DNA from: Vicinamibacterales bacterium
GTDB lineage: Bacteria; Acidobacteriota; Vicinamibacteria; Vicinamibacterales; Fen-181
Assembly: GCA_036504215.1 (NCBI GenBank)
Contig: DASXVO010000059.1
Coordinates: 124,001-188,000 of the forward strand
DNA length: 64,000 nucleotides
Direction: 5' to 3'
Position numbers and translations under genes: made by a program. The notes under the pieces were generated by a model, which had not been told where the DNA came from, made no database searches, and saw nothing but the letters and a program-made list of their open reading frames with translations. Below are positions 55,761 through 62,764 of this stretch, piece by piece. Each line of letters starts with the position of its first letter. Positions within the stretch are counted from its first letter, which is position 1.

Positions 55761-55901
55761 GGCTCGGTGCGCCTCGTCTTCGATGCGCAGGGGAACGTGA
55801 AAGGCCGCTCGGACTACCTGCCGTTCGGCGAGACGTTCAACCAGTCCGGCGGACTGCCCAGGCAACGGTTCACGGGACAGCCGCCTTCGCCTCCATCTTG
55901 A
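55761..55901 (+). pseudogene. Rhs core, upstream part, cut by an in-frame stop
   Basis: GSVRLVFDAQGNVKGRSDY, LPFGETFNQSGG and RQRFTGQ are the conserved Rhs-repeat-associated core. At RFTGQ the frame enters a 54-base insert and stops at TGA 55899-55901, with a second TGA at 55908-55910. Beyond the insert the same frame resumes at ERDGEAGMDYFNAR. There is no start codon or leader on the left. Confidence 0.85.
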
Positions 55902-55934
55902 CCGTGTTGACCCGTCGGCTTCGGCGGGCCAAGG
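55881..55934. repeat. 54-base insert in the Rhs core, copy 1
   Basis: It is identical to 62690-62743. It begins CCGCCTTCGCC and ends GCGGGCCAAGG, contains a CCCGTCG/CGGCGGG hairpin with loop GCTT, and holds two in-frame TGA codons. It lies exactly between the codons for Gln and Glu of the conserved GQE(R)D motif. Confidence 0.85.
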
Positions 55935-55955
55935 GAGCGCGACGGCGAAGCGGGC

Positions 55956-56819
55956 ATGGACTACTTCAACGCGCGGTCGCTGCAACTGCGCACCGGGCGA
56001 TTCAACCGGCCGGACCCGCTGGCCGCGGGGGCGATGGGGAACCCGCAGGGGTGGAATCGATATACGTACGTCGGGAACAGTCCGTTGGTGTTCACCGATC
56101 CCACGGGTCTGACAAACGAAGATCCGGTCAGACAGAGTCCACTGCCGGCCTATCACACTCACACCATCGCCAGTGGTCTTCTCGGCTACACCCACATGTC
56201 GGGCTTGAACGGCTCAGACGATTCAGGTGATCACAACGCTTGGGCTGTCGCCCTAGCCCTGGGCATAGGCTCTGCTGTCGGGCGGGCGGGCGCTGCCGGG
56301 GTCCACGCCTTCGCGCGTGCCGGGCGGCCTTCAAGCAATACCACAGATGGCGGTGATACGGATGACCCCGGCGAGTCGGGAGGTGGCGACGACCGCGGCG
56401 ACGATGGACAACAGAAGAAGAAGGAAGACCCGTGTGCAAAGCCACCCTATCCCGCCGGAACGAGCTTGGATCGCAACATTCGAGTGAGTTCAATCGCCAT
56501 TCTGCCGGGGCAGCGGCTGTCGAACTTCGCCAGTTGGTTGGTGGCCGTCGCCCCACACAGCAGTTCGGACTACAAGAACCAATGTAAGACTCCGACAGGT
56601 ACCTACGAAGCAGCCGGAAACCACAACTTCGGAGCGACGGGGGCTGCCATGGGCTTCTCCGCTGCTACCTTGCATGCCGCAGCTGGAATGGTGGCTCTGA
56701 TGAGCGACTGGACAAGGGTGTTCACACAGTCGCCTCATTACTTCTGGGACAGTCCAGAGGACTGGGGCCAAATCCAGCGCGGCATTGACTACTACTCGAA
56801 AGGATGCAGTGCAAAATGA
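55956..56819 (+). CDS. Rhs tip with Ntox44-like toxin domain
   Basis: The 287-residue frame starts at the Met of MDYFNARSLQLRTGRFNRPD. It has the end of the Rhs core (WNRYTYVGNSPLVFTDPTG, the usual cleavage and toxin junction), a Gly/Asp-rich linker, then a C-terminal domain. The pattern SDYKNQC, NHNFGATGAAMGF and AAGMVALMSDW with a final Cys resembles the Ntox44 predicted nuclease domain. No signal peptide or Rhs shell is present, so it could reach a target only if the lost upstream parts are supplied. It overlaps the next gene by ATGA. Confidence 0.75.
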   Translation: MDYFNARSLQLRTGRFNRPDPLAAGAMGNPQGWNRYTYVGNSPLVFTDPTGLTNEDPVRQSPLPAYHTHTIASGLLGYTHMSGLNGSDDSGDHNAWAVALALGIGSAVGRAGAAGVHAFARAGRPSSNTTDGGDTDDPGESGGGDDRGDDGQQKKKEDPCAKPPYPAGTSLDRNIRVSSIAILPGQRLSNFASWLVAVAPHSSSDYKNQCKTPTGTYEAAGNHNFGATGAAMGFSAATLHAAAGMVALMSDWTRVFTQSPHYFWDSPEDWGQIQRGIDYYSKGCSAK

Positions 56820-57214
56820 AACTGCTCCACCGCACGATGCTCCTTCCGCTCCTTTTGGTAACGGCCGTCGTGGCCTGTGTCGAGCTGAAGAGTCGGAGAG
56901 AGGTAGTTTCCCCCGACGGTAGCTACGTTGCGACGTGGTCCACTGCAGATGGGGGAGCGATGACGTCAACACAGACGTTCGTGAACATTCGCACGGTCGG
57001 GTCTCTGCACAGTCGGTACCTTGGACGCGTGTTTGCGGTTCATCGAGGCTGCGAAATCGGCCTGCAATGGCGCGGAACGACGTTGCAGATAGTCTGTGAG
57101 TACTGTGGTCCGGACGAGGCAAGCGTCAGGGAGACGCGGTGGCGGGATGTTGAGATCGTGTATCCCCGCTACGGCGCGAGATACGAACCCGTTGTGTACT
57201 CCCGCGTTCCGTAG
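56816..57214 (+). CDS. small lipoprotein, candidate immunity protein
   Basis: The 132-residue protein begins MKLLHRTMLLPLLLVTAVVAC, a lipoprotein signal with the modifiable Cys at about 21. The mature part has SPDGSYVATWSTADGGAMTS followed by beta strands and resembles DUF5412. Its ATG overlaps the toxin stop. In polymorphic toxin loci this is the usual place for the immunity gene. A lipoprotein would protect against a toxin entering from outside. The immunity role is inferred from position. Confidence 0.7.
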   Translation: MKLLHRTMLLPLLLVTAVVACVELKSRREVVSPDGSYVATWSTADGGAMTSTQTFVNIRTVGSLHSRYLGRVFAVHRGCEIGLQWRGTTLQIVCEYCGPDEASVRETRWRDVEIVYPRYGARYEPVVYSRVP

Positions 57215-57895
57215 AACGGAACACTCCAGTGCTCATTTTGACAGCAGGGTGCCTCGTACGTGGCGTCCGCGTGGGTACGCGGCGCGCCGAGGCGAGATCC
57301 CACTCGCGCTGGTGCGCGGATAGCGCCCTGTCGGAAGGGCGAATTGATGTCGATAGGATTCTCTCGTCCAGCCAGGGTCAGCGCGGGTGGTTGAAGATTC
57401 CGCCCCCGGTTGGAGACGCAAATGTTGTTCGCCGTCTTGCGCGCATGCACCCCCTTCGGCTTCCCAAGCCGACAGGCAGCAGTTGAGAATTCGATGGCAC
57501 GATAAACTCGAACGGTAACCTCACGCTGGCGGCGTGGCGCTGCTCCGGCGAGTGATGCCGCACGTCGAACGCGGGCGCGTCGCCGGGTTTCTTGTTTCGG
57601 CTCGGCCAACCGCGAGCAAATACTCGTGCGCCTGGGATAATTGACCCAGACATCCAGAGCAGCAGCCCCTCGCGGGCGGCTCGCAACCTGGGACGGACAA
57701 CCCGAGGTGCCAGGCGCAATCCAGCGCCGATGTGGCCGTCACGGACGGCAAGTAAGTGCCCAACCGGGCCGACCCCGATCCTCTGGATGTCCTCCGACGG
57801 GAGGGCACTGTGTCCGACGTATTCCGCGACCACAGACAATCTCTCGAAACAGGATTCGGTGGTCAGTTCATCTCGCCAGCGTAGAGGCGGAACAG
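57215..57895. other. 681-bp stretch without a supportable gene
   Basis: Base composition is less GC-rich than the surroundings and the short frames have no family features. It is probably decayed DNA of the island. Confidence 0.5.
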
Positions 57896-58213
57896 ATGCG
57901 CGCAGGAATCAATGCGCGTGTGAGCACTCTCGACCAGTAGCCCGAGAACCAGTTACGTGGGCTTCGGCGTTACGCTGAAGCCCGGGCCTGGAAGGCGATC
58001 GACTACGTTGATCGGGGCGTCTCTGGTACGAAGGACTCCCGGCCGACGCTCGACGCGATGATCAAGGACGCGCGACAGCGCGGGTTCGACGTCGTGGCCG
58101 TCTGCCGGCTCGATCGCCTCGGCCAGGATCTGCGCCGCCTCGCGGACAACGAGGAGGCGCTCGCGCTGTCGGTCGCGGATCTGGGCGTCCACGAGACGGA
58201 CGGCATGGCGTCA
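57896..58213 (+). pseudogene. serine recombinase (resolvase) relic with an amber stop
   Basis: RAGINARVSTLDQ (the catalytic Ser is in ARVST) is followed by TAG at 57938-57940. In the same frame it continues PENQLRGLRRYAEARAWKAI, YVDRGVSGTKDSRPTLDAM and VCRLDRLGQDLRRL, the resolvase N-terminal domain. It then loses similarity and the DNA-binding part is missing. Confidence 0.9.
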
Positions 58214-58457
58214 TTCGTCGTGTCGGTGTCACCGCAGAGCGAGCATGACGAATCGTGTCCGGAGTGCGCTCCATTCCCCTCGGGTGACGGCCCTCCGGGC
58301 CTTGAAGGGACCGGATCACAAACGGCTGCCTCGCGCCGCACGGATCGGAGACGAGGGATCATAATTCGGTGCGTGGTGTTCGTGACGTCGGGTCTCGTTA
58401 CGCCGTACCCAACCACGACAGGCCTGTGACGGAACGGCCGATCAGGCGTGCGATGCT

Positions 58458-58479
58458 CGCTTGCAAGAAATTGCAAGCG
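58458..58479. other. 9-bp hairpin with a GAAA tetraloop
   Basis: CGCTTGCAA-GAAA-TTGCAAGCG is a perfect stem with a GNRA loop. No RNA family is recognised. Confidence 0.5.
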
Positions 58480-58528
58480 GTTCCACAACAGGCGTCCACG
58501 ACTGGCTGCGGACCACCGACAGGCGGGA

Positions 58529-58558
58529 CAGCCGACCCCGATATTCCGGGGTCGGCTG
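58529..58558. terminator. perfect 12-bp hairpin
   Basis: CAGCCGACCCCG and CGGGGTCGGCTG flank ATATTC. It lies in a gene-free area just before the tRNA fragment. It may be a REP unit rather than a terminator. Confidence 0.45.
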
Positions 58559-58577
58559 CGTTCGACTATCTCTTCGT

Positions 58578-58635
58578 CGAGCCTCAGGAGCTAGTGGGCG
58601 CAAGCTCATCGGGGTTCAAATCCCCGCTTCCACCA
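58578..58635 (+). tRNA. 3' fragment of a tRNA-Leu(CAG) gene, probable attachment site relic
   Basis: CGAGC-CTCAGGA-GCTAG is an anticodon stem-loop with CAG at the anticodon. It is followed by a class II variable arm (GGGC-GCAA-GCTC), a full T-arm (CGGGG-TTCAAAT-CCCCG) and CTTCCACCA with the encoded CCA. The D-arm and 5' acceptor strand are missing, so it is not a functional tRNA. Integrases often recombine at the 3' end of tRNA genes and leave such a fragment. Confidence 0.75.
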
Positions 58636-58660
58636 TTCGACTCGCTCCCCTGCAATCCTG

Positions 58661-58717
58661 CTCGCTCATGGCAGGCTCATTCGACGCGGTCGCTCACTTC
58701 GCCAACTCCCTCGCCAG
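58661..58717. repeat. direct repeat (copy 1) of 60784-60846
   Basis: CTCGCTCATGGCAGGCTCAT, then TCGAC(G/T)CGGTCGCTCACTTC and GCCAACTCCCTCGC, recur at 60784-60846. In copy 2 the unit begins to repeat a second time. Confidence 0.85.
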
Positions 58718-58974
58718 ACCCCCAGTTCGAGGAACTGTCTCAGTACGGCGAGCGGCTGTTCAGCGAGAATCCGCCGACGCCTGAGGGCGAGGCCGACATG
58801 GAAGCGGGGATCGACCGGAAACTGGCGCCCGTCCAGTTCAGCAGCGCCCACCCAGGATCCGCAGTCGACTCGCTGATCGTGTCCGTCCACACGAAGTCGC
58901 TGGCGCTGCCGGCCGGGCAGGTGCTGTGTCACGGCTGGCTAATGCCGCGGGCTGGTCCGTACGCGCCTGTCTGA
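58718..58974 (+). pseudogene. unrecognised coding remnant
   Basis: A frame reads PQFEELSQYGERLFSENPPT, EADMEAGIDRKLAPVQFSS and SLIVSVHTKSLALPAGQ with normal codon use and a stop at 58974. It has no start: it emerges from the direct repeat. No family is recognised. Confidence 0.35.
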
Positions 58975-59026
58975 TAACGGGTCTTCTGCTGCCGCCCCGC
59001 GGGCCGATCACTCTAATGCGTCCTCA

Positions 59027-59230
59027 ATGCGTCCTTGCTATCGTCTGCGAGAGTGCAAGCCGTGCGTGAAAGGCACTCGGCTGAGCGTTGAGTTCCTGCT
59101 GGAACTGGCGGCCGGCGGCGCAACGCAGCCTGACATTCTGGCGCGCTGCCCCCAACTGACGGCCGAGGGCTTGGCGGCCGCTTTTCGATTCGCCGCTCAG
59201 CGGGCAGGCGGCGAGCGCTCTTGCCGATGA
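59027..59230 (+). CDS. DUF433-type antitoxin-like protein, possibly decayed
   Basis: The 67-residue frame has KPCVKGTRLSVEFLLELAAG, then PDILARCPQLTAEGLAAAFRFA, the core of the DUF433/VapB45-like family. The usual N-terminal strand (RI...P.I.GG) is shortened or missing. The usual partner, a DUF5615 PIN-like toxin, does not follow, so this is an orphan and may be a remnant. Confidence 0.65.
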   Translation: MRPCYRLRECKPCVKGTRLSVEFLLELAAGGATQPDILARCPQLTAEGLAAAFRFAAQRAGGERSCR

Positions 59231-59339
59231 CCGTTTCGAGAGGACCGGGGTCAGCTGCGGCTGGACCACCGCGCTTCCTGGGCATCCCGAGCCGCACTCC
59301 ACAGGCGCGTGAGCTATCACGGGCCCCAGAGGTCGAGCG

Positions 59340-59642
59340 ATGAGTCACAACCTGCCGATCGATCCGGAGGCGGTGTCGGCGTTCTGCAGACGGCATCACA
59401 TCGCGCGCCTCGCGCTGTTCGGATCGGTGTTGAGGGACGACTTCCGACCCGATAGCGACGTGGATGTCCTCGTGGAGTTCCTGCCCGGCCATGTCCCCGG
59501 ACTGCGTTTCGTCACGAACGAGCGCGAATTTTCGGCACTTCTGCACGGCCGACGGGTCGACCTGGTCACACCGAAGTTCCTGAACGCGCGAATTCGGGAG
59601 CACGTCCTGAGCACCGCCGAGTCGCTGTATGTCGCCGCGTGA
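59340..59642 (+). CDS. MntA-type nucleotidyltransferase antitoxin
   Basis: The 100-residue protein has the minimal nucleotidyltransferase signature Gly28-Ser29-x10-Asp40-x-Asp42 (LFGSVLRDDFRPDSDVDVLVEF) and a third acidic residue in RRVDLVT. In this family the enzyme adds AMP to the Tyr of its HEPN partner and so neutralises it. Its stop overlaps the HepT-like start by GTGA. Confidence 0.88.
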   Translation: MSHNLPIDPEAVSAFCRRHHIARLALFGSVLRDDFRPDSDVDVLVEFLPGHVPGLRFVTNEREFSALLHGRRVDLVTPKFLNARIREHVLSTAESLYVAA

Positions 59643-59980
59643 TCTCGTCTTCGTCGGACATACTCGACACGGCGAGGAAGGCCGTTGGCAAGACGTCCGG
59701 CCTTTCGCACGACGCCTTCGACGCCGACGAGAACGTGCGCCTCGCGCTGACCCATCTGGTTCAAGTCGTTGGCGAGGCGGGACGTCGCGTTTCCCCTGAG
59801 TTCAGCGCGCGGCATCCGGAGATCCCGTGGCAGGAAATCGTCGGCATGCGCCACAAGGTGGTCCTCGACTACCTGCGTGTCGACGAAGACATCGTCTGGC
59901 AGGTGGTCACCGAGGATCTGCCGCCTCTCGTCGTCCTGCTCGAGAAAATCCTCGCGACTGCTCCCGGCAGCAACAGGTAG
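59639..59980 (+). CDS. HepT-like HEPN protein with an altered active site
   Basis: The 113-residue protein matches the HepT/DUF86 family (NVRLALTHLVQVVGEAGRRVS, then MRHKVVLDYLRVDEDIVW). The catalytic pattern is R-x4-H-x-Y. Here Arg71 and Tyr78 are present, but the His position is Leu76 (codon CTC, one change from CAC). RNase activity is therefore probably lost, though the Tyr that MntA would modify remains. A GTG start overlaps the MntA stop. Confidence 0.85.
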   Translation: MISSSSDILDTARKAVGKTSGLSHDAFDADENVRLALTHLVQVVGEAGRRVSPEFSARHPEIPWQEIVGMRHKVVLDYLRVDEDIVWQVVTEDLPPLVVLLEKILATAPGSNR

Positions 59981-60087
59981 GCGTCCGCACCACACCACCT
60001 TGAGCAGCGTGGCGGGGTTCTGTGCCGCCACCAGGTTCGGCGTCGTGTAGCACGAGCCTGCCGAGCGCGGCCCGTCGGAACGCACCG

Positions 60088-60117
60088 TTGAACGTGGTGC
60101 ACAGTTGTGCATATAAT
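60088..60117 (+). promoter_or_regulatory. brnTA promoter with an internal palindromic operator
   Basis: TTGAAC (60088-60093) and TATAAT (60112-60117) are 18 bases apart. Between them TGCACA-GT-TGTGCA (60098-60111) is a perfect palindrome. A BrnA ribbon-helix-helix dimer bound there would cover the promoter. The expected start of transcription (about 60124) is only a few bases before the ATG at 60128. Confidence 0.75.
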
Positions 60118-60127
60118 GTCCAAACCG

Positions 60128-60400
60128 ATGTCCATCGAGTGGGATGGCCGAAAGGCCGCCTTGAATCTGCAGAAGCACGGCGTCGACTTCGCCGATGCGG
60201 TGACCGCGCTCGATGACGACCATGCGATCACGGTTCAGGACACGCTGAGCGGCGGTGAGATTCGCTACATCACCGTTGGCATGGATGCCATGGGCCGGGT
60301 TCTGACGGTGGTTTACACCTGGCGCGGCCAGAGCGTCCGGTTGATCTCCGCGCGTCCGGCGACGCCGGGAGAACGCCGCCAGTACGGAGACAGATCATGA
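60128..60400 (+). CDS. brnT: BrnT toxin (type II RNase)
   Basis: The 90-residue protein matches BrnT throughout: IEWDGRKAALNLQKHGVDFADA, GEIRYITVGM, VLTVVYTWRG and ISARPATPGERRQY. The first ATG at 60116 lies in the -10 box, so translation should begin at 60128, close to the transcript start, possibly leaderless. It is coupled to brnA by ATGA. BrnT cleaves RNA and is held by BrnA. Confidence 0.92.
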   Translation: MSIEWDGRKAALNLQKHGVDFADAVTALDDDHAITVQDTLSGGEIRYITVGMDAMGRVLTVVYTWRGQSVRLISARPATPGERRQYGDRS

Positions 60401-60669
60401 AGCGAGAATACGACTTCAGTCATGGGAAGCGGGGCTCGGTCCTGAAGCCGGCGCCCGGCAAGACCCGGATCACGATTCGCCTCGACAACGAAGTGCTCGA
60501 CTGGTTCAAGGCGCAGGTCCACCAGGCCGGCGGCGGCAACTACCAGTCCCTCGTCAATGCGGCGCTCCTGGAGCACATTCGCGCCAGCCGCGAGCCGCTC
60601 GAACAGACGATTCGACGCGTCCTGCGGGAGGAACTGCCGACTCGGCTGAAGCGCGCTGCGAACGAGTAA
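60397..60669 (+). CDS. brnA: BrnA antitoxin
   Basis: The 90-residue protein has the C-terminal ribbon-helix-helix (RITIRLDNEVLDWFKAQV, GGGNYQSLVNAALLEHI). It overlaps BrnT by ATGA in the usual toxin-first order. It should neutralise BrnT and repress the operon through the palindrome upstream. The final 20 residues (QTIRRVLREELPTRLKRAANE region) are basic. Confidence 0.9.
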   Translation: MKREYDFSHGKRGSVLKPAPGKTRITIRLDNEVLDWFKAQVHQAGGGNYQSLVNAALLEHIRASREPLEQTIRRVLREELPTRLKRAANE

Positions 60670-60696
60670 CAGCGAACCTCCTCCTGGCGGTTGTGT

Positions 60697-60731
60697 GCGC
60701 CCTGAGCGAGTCTTCGAGTCGAAGGGCCCTC
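60697..60731. repeat. REP-like palindrome after brnA
   Basis: GCCCTGAGCGAG, then CTTCGAGTCGAAGGGC, is an imperfect palindrome of the type CCCTGAGCGAG...CGAAGGGC also seen inside the Rhs relics at 55640 and 62490. Confidence 0.7.
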
Positions 60732-60783
60732 ACCGCACGCGTCGACTGGGCAGGCCAGACTCGGTCGCCTGCGACCCAACTCC

Positions 60784-60846
60784 CTCGCTCATGGCAGGCT
60801 CATTCGACTCGGTCGCTCACTTCGCCAACTCCCTCGCTCATGGCAG
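60784..60846. repeat. direct repeat (copy 2) of 58661-58717
   Basis: The same CTCGCTCATGGCAGG unit occurs at both ends of this copy. It brackets the DUF433/MntA/BrnTA block together with copy 1. Confidence 0.85.
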
Positions 60847-61138
60847 GCCGGGCGGAGGGCGAATTCAGGTCGCCGCCCGACATCACCGCACCGCATCGGC
60901 AAATGCCGGTGCCCGGGATGTGGTTCGTGATTCGAAGGGCCGTGGACGACCCCACCAGGCTGGCGGCCGTCATCCGAATGGAGATCGCTGCCATCGAACC
61001 CACCCTGCCGCTCACCGACGTCACGACGGTGGACGAGATGGTGCCGGGTTCGATGGCGTAGCCGAAGTTCGTGTCGGCGTTGATTTCGCTGTTCGCGGTC
61101 CTTGCAGCCGCGCTGGCCCTCGTCGGAGTCGACGGTCT
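60847..61138 (+). pseudogene. fragment of a MacB-like (ADOP) ABC permease
   Basis: WFVIRRAVDDPTRLAAVIRM, IEPTLPLTDVTTVDEMV, then GSMA-stop-PKFVSALISLFAVLAAALALVGVDGL match the C-terminal half of the Acidobacterial MacB-type permease family. A TAG at 61059-61061 replaces the usual Gln codon (CAG). The rest of the gene is missing on both sides. Confidence 0.85.
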
Positions 61139-61269
61139 GACGACCTGCACAACGAGCCGGCAGCGGTGCGAACTCGGCATCCGGCTGCCGCCTGCGCGGC
61201 GATCCTGTTGGCGGCGTGGGCCGCCTGCTTCGCACCGGCCTCCCACCGCCTCGCGCGTGAACCCGATCG

Positions 61270-62208
61270 ACACGCTGCCTCGTCTCGCCGAGCAATCGCT
61301 ACCAGCTCTGCTACCAGACCGACTGCAACCTGGTGCTGAAGCGCGTCAGCGACCAGGTCGTGACGTGGCAGACGGGTACGGTGTGTACGCCGGGCTTCGC
61401 ACAACTGGCGCCAGTGCCCACGGGGCGTTTCAACATCATGGACCGCTCGTCGAACTTCATCTGGTATGCCGGCTGGGCCACGCCCAACCAGACGCTGACC
61501 GTGGCGGACGATGGGCTCGTCCGGCTGGTCCACGCCAGCGGATTCACGATGTGGTCAGCCGGTCAGCAGGTGACGCCGCCGCCGCCAGTGACCGACCTCC
61601 CGGTGCCCGCGGACTACGACGGGGACGGCAAGCTCGATCTGGCCGTCTACCGGCCGACGACGGGGACGTGGTACGTGCTGACCTCCCGCTCGAACTACGC
61701 CCCTGGGTCGGCGCTGATGTGGACGTGGGGCACGTCGGGCGATGTGCCGGTGCCGGCGGACTACGACGGGGATGGGCGGGCGGATCCGACGGTGTGGCGG
61801 CCGGGCACGCCGGCGACCTGGTACGTGCGGCTGTCGAGCACGGACTACTGGGAGTCGGGGACGATCACGCACGGCCAGACGAGCGACGTGCCGGTGCCGG
61901 GCGACTACGACGGGGACGGCAAGGCGGACCTGGTCGACTGGCGCCCCGCGAACGGGACGTGGTACGGGCTGACGGCGAGCAGTGGGTTCGCGCCGGGGTC
62001 GCTGTGGTCGACGCCGTGGGGCGGGGAGGTGCCGGGGGATGTGGTGGTGCCCGGCGAGTACGACGGGGACGGGAAGATGGACCCGACGATCTGGCGATCG
62101 GCGAACGGGTACTACTACGTCCGGCCGTCGAGTACGGGCTATGTCGGGTGGATCACGTGGCCGCTCGGCAACAGCACCCAGGGCTGGGTGCCGGTGAGGG
62201 TGCGATGA
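61270..62208 (+). CDS. bulb-lectin plus VCBS/FG-GAP repeat protein, N-terminally truncated
   Basis: The frame opens in RYQLCYQTDCNLVLKRVSDQ (a bulb-type lectin motif), then WYAGWATPNQTLTVADDG (second lectin repeat). Four beta-propeller-like repeats follow, with DYDGDGKLDLAVYRP, DYDGDGRADPTVWRP, DYDGDGKADLVDWRP and EYDGDGKMDPTIWR. Each loop has the calcium-binding DxDGDG. No start codon or signal peptide lies before the lectin part; a GTG at 61333 is internal. It is probably the tail of a larger secreted protein cut at about 61270. Confidence 0.75.
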   Translation, partial: TRCLVSPSNRYQLCYQTDCNLVLKRVSDQVVTWQTGTVCTPGFAQLAPVPTGRFNIMDRSSNFIWYAGWATPNQTLTVADDGLVRLVHASGFTMWSAGQQVTPPPPVTDLPVPADYDGDGKLDLAVYRPTTGTWYVLTSRSNYAPGSALMWTWGTSGDVPVPADYDGDGRADPTVWRPGTPATWYVRLSSTDYWESGTITHGQTSDVPVPGDYDGDGKADLVDWRPANGTWYGLTASSGFAPGSLWSTPWGGEVPGDVVVPGEYDGDGKMDPTIWRSANGYYYVRPSSTGYVGWITWPLGNSTQGWVPVRVR

Positions 62209-62279
62209 GGGCGCGGGGCTGGACGGCACAGGAGCAAGCGTCGGTCCGTCAACCACTGCGCATCCCGATGGGGCACCCG

Positions 62280-62450
62280 ATGAACAGGCACGACACCCGG
62301 ACGGCGGGAGAGACGGATCAGAGGCGCGGCGACGGGCGGCGGGGGCTGTCTTGGCTGGTGTGCATGGTCGCGCTGACCGCCCTGCTCTGCCCTGCGATCG
62401 TGCAGGCGCAGACGAGTGAGGAGATCGAGTACTATGCGACCGATGCGCTG
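62280..62450 (+). pseudogene. signal-peptide start of the second Rhs-tip protein
   Basis: MNRHDTRTAGETDQ leads into SWLVCMVALTALLCPAIVQA (a signal peptide) and then TSEEIEYYATDALG. In Rhs proteins YYATDALG is followed by SVRLVFD. Here the frame enters a 119-base repeat and is shifted. This shows that the protein was a short, secreted Rhs tip, not a full Rhs shell. Confidence 0.7.
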
Positions 62451-62569
62451 GCCCATTCGCCACGGCTCCATGAAACAGACCGGAGCCGGCTCAGGGCCAC
62501 CCTGAGCGAGCGCCGCGATCGCCCGCGCGAGCCGAAGCCCGAAGGGCGAATGGCAACGCCATTCGGGTC
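62451..62569. repeat. 119-bp insert with inverted ends inside the Rhs-tip gene
   Basis: It begins GCCCATTCGCC and ends near GGGCGAATGGCAACGCC; CCATTCGCC and GGCGAATGG are exact complements. The inner part contains CCACCCTGAGCGAGCG. It lies exactly between the codons for ALG and SVRLVFD and shifts the frame. Confidence 0.75.
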
Positions 62570-62710
62570 GGGTCGGTGCGCCTCGTCTTCGATGCACAGG
62601 GCAACGTGAAAGGGCGCTCCGACTACCTGCCGTTCGGCGAGACCTTCAACCAGACCGGCGCGCTGCCCCGCCAGCGGTTCACGGGACAGCCGCCTTCGCC
62701 TCCATCTTGA
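62570..62710 (+). pseudogene. second Rhs core, upstream part, stopped
   Basis: GSVRLVFDAQGNVKGRSDY and LPFGETFNQTGALPRQRFTGQ match the first core nearly codon for codon. The same 54-base insert follows, ending in TGA at 62708-62710 (and again at 62717-62719). Confidence 0.88.
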
Positions 62711-62743
62711 CCGTGTTGACCCGTCGGCTTCGGCGGGCCAAGG
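62690..62743. repeat. 54-base insert in the Rhs core, copy 2
   Basis: Identical to 55881-55934 in sequence and in position relative to the RFTGQ/ERDGEAG codons. Confidence 0.85.
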
Positions 62744-62764
62744 GAACGCGACGGCGAAGCGGGG

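Noticed and set aside
55899-55910. Recoding of TGA as an amino acid in the Rhs cores
   Set aside because: Many intact genes here end with TGA, no selenocysteine element is seen, and two TGA codons lie within four codons.
58578-58635. 3' end of a tmRNA
   Set aside because: The anticodon stem-loop with CAG and the class II variable arm identify a tRNA-Leu instead, and no tag-coding part is present.
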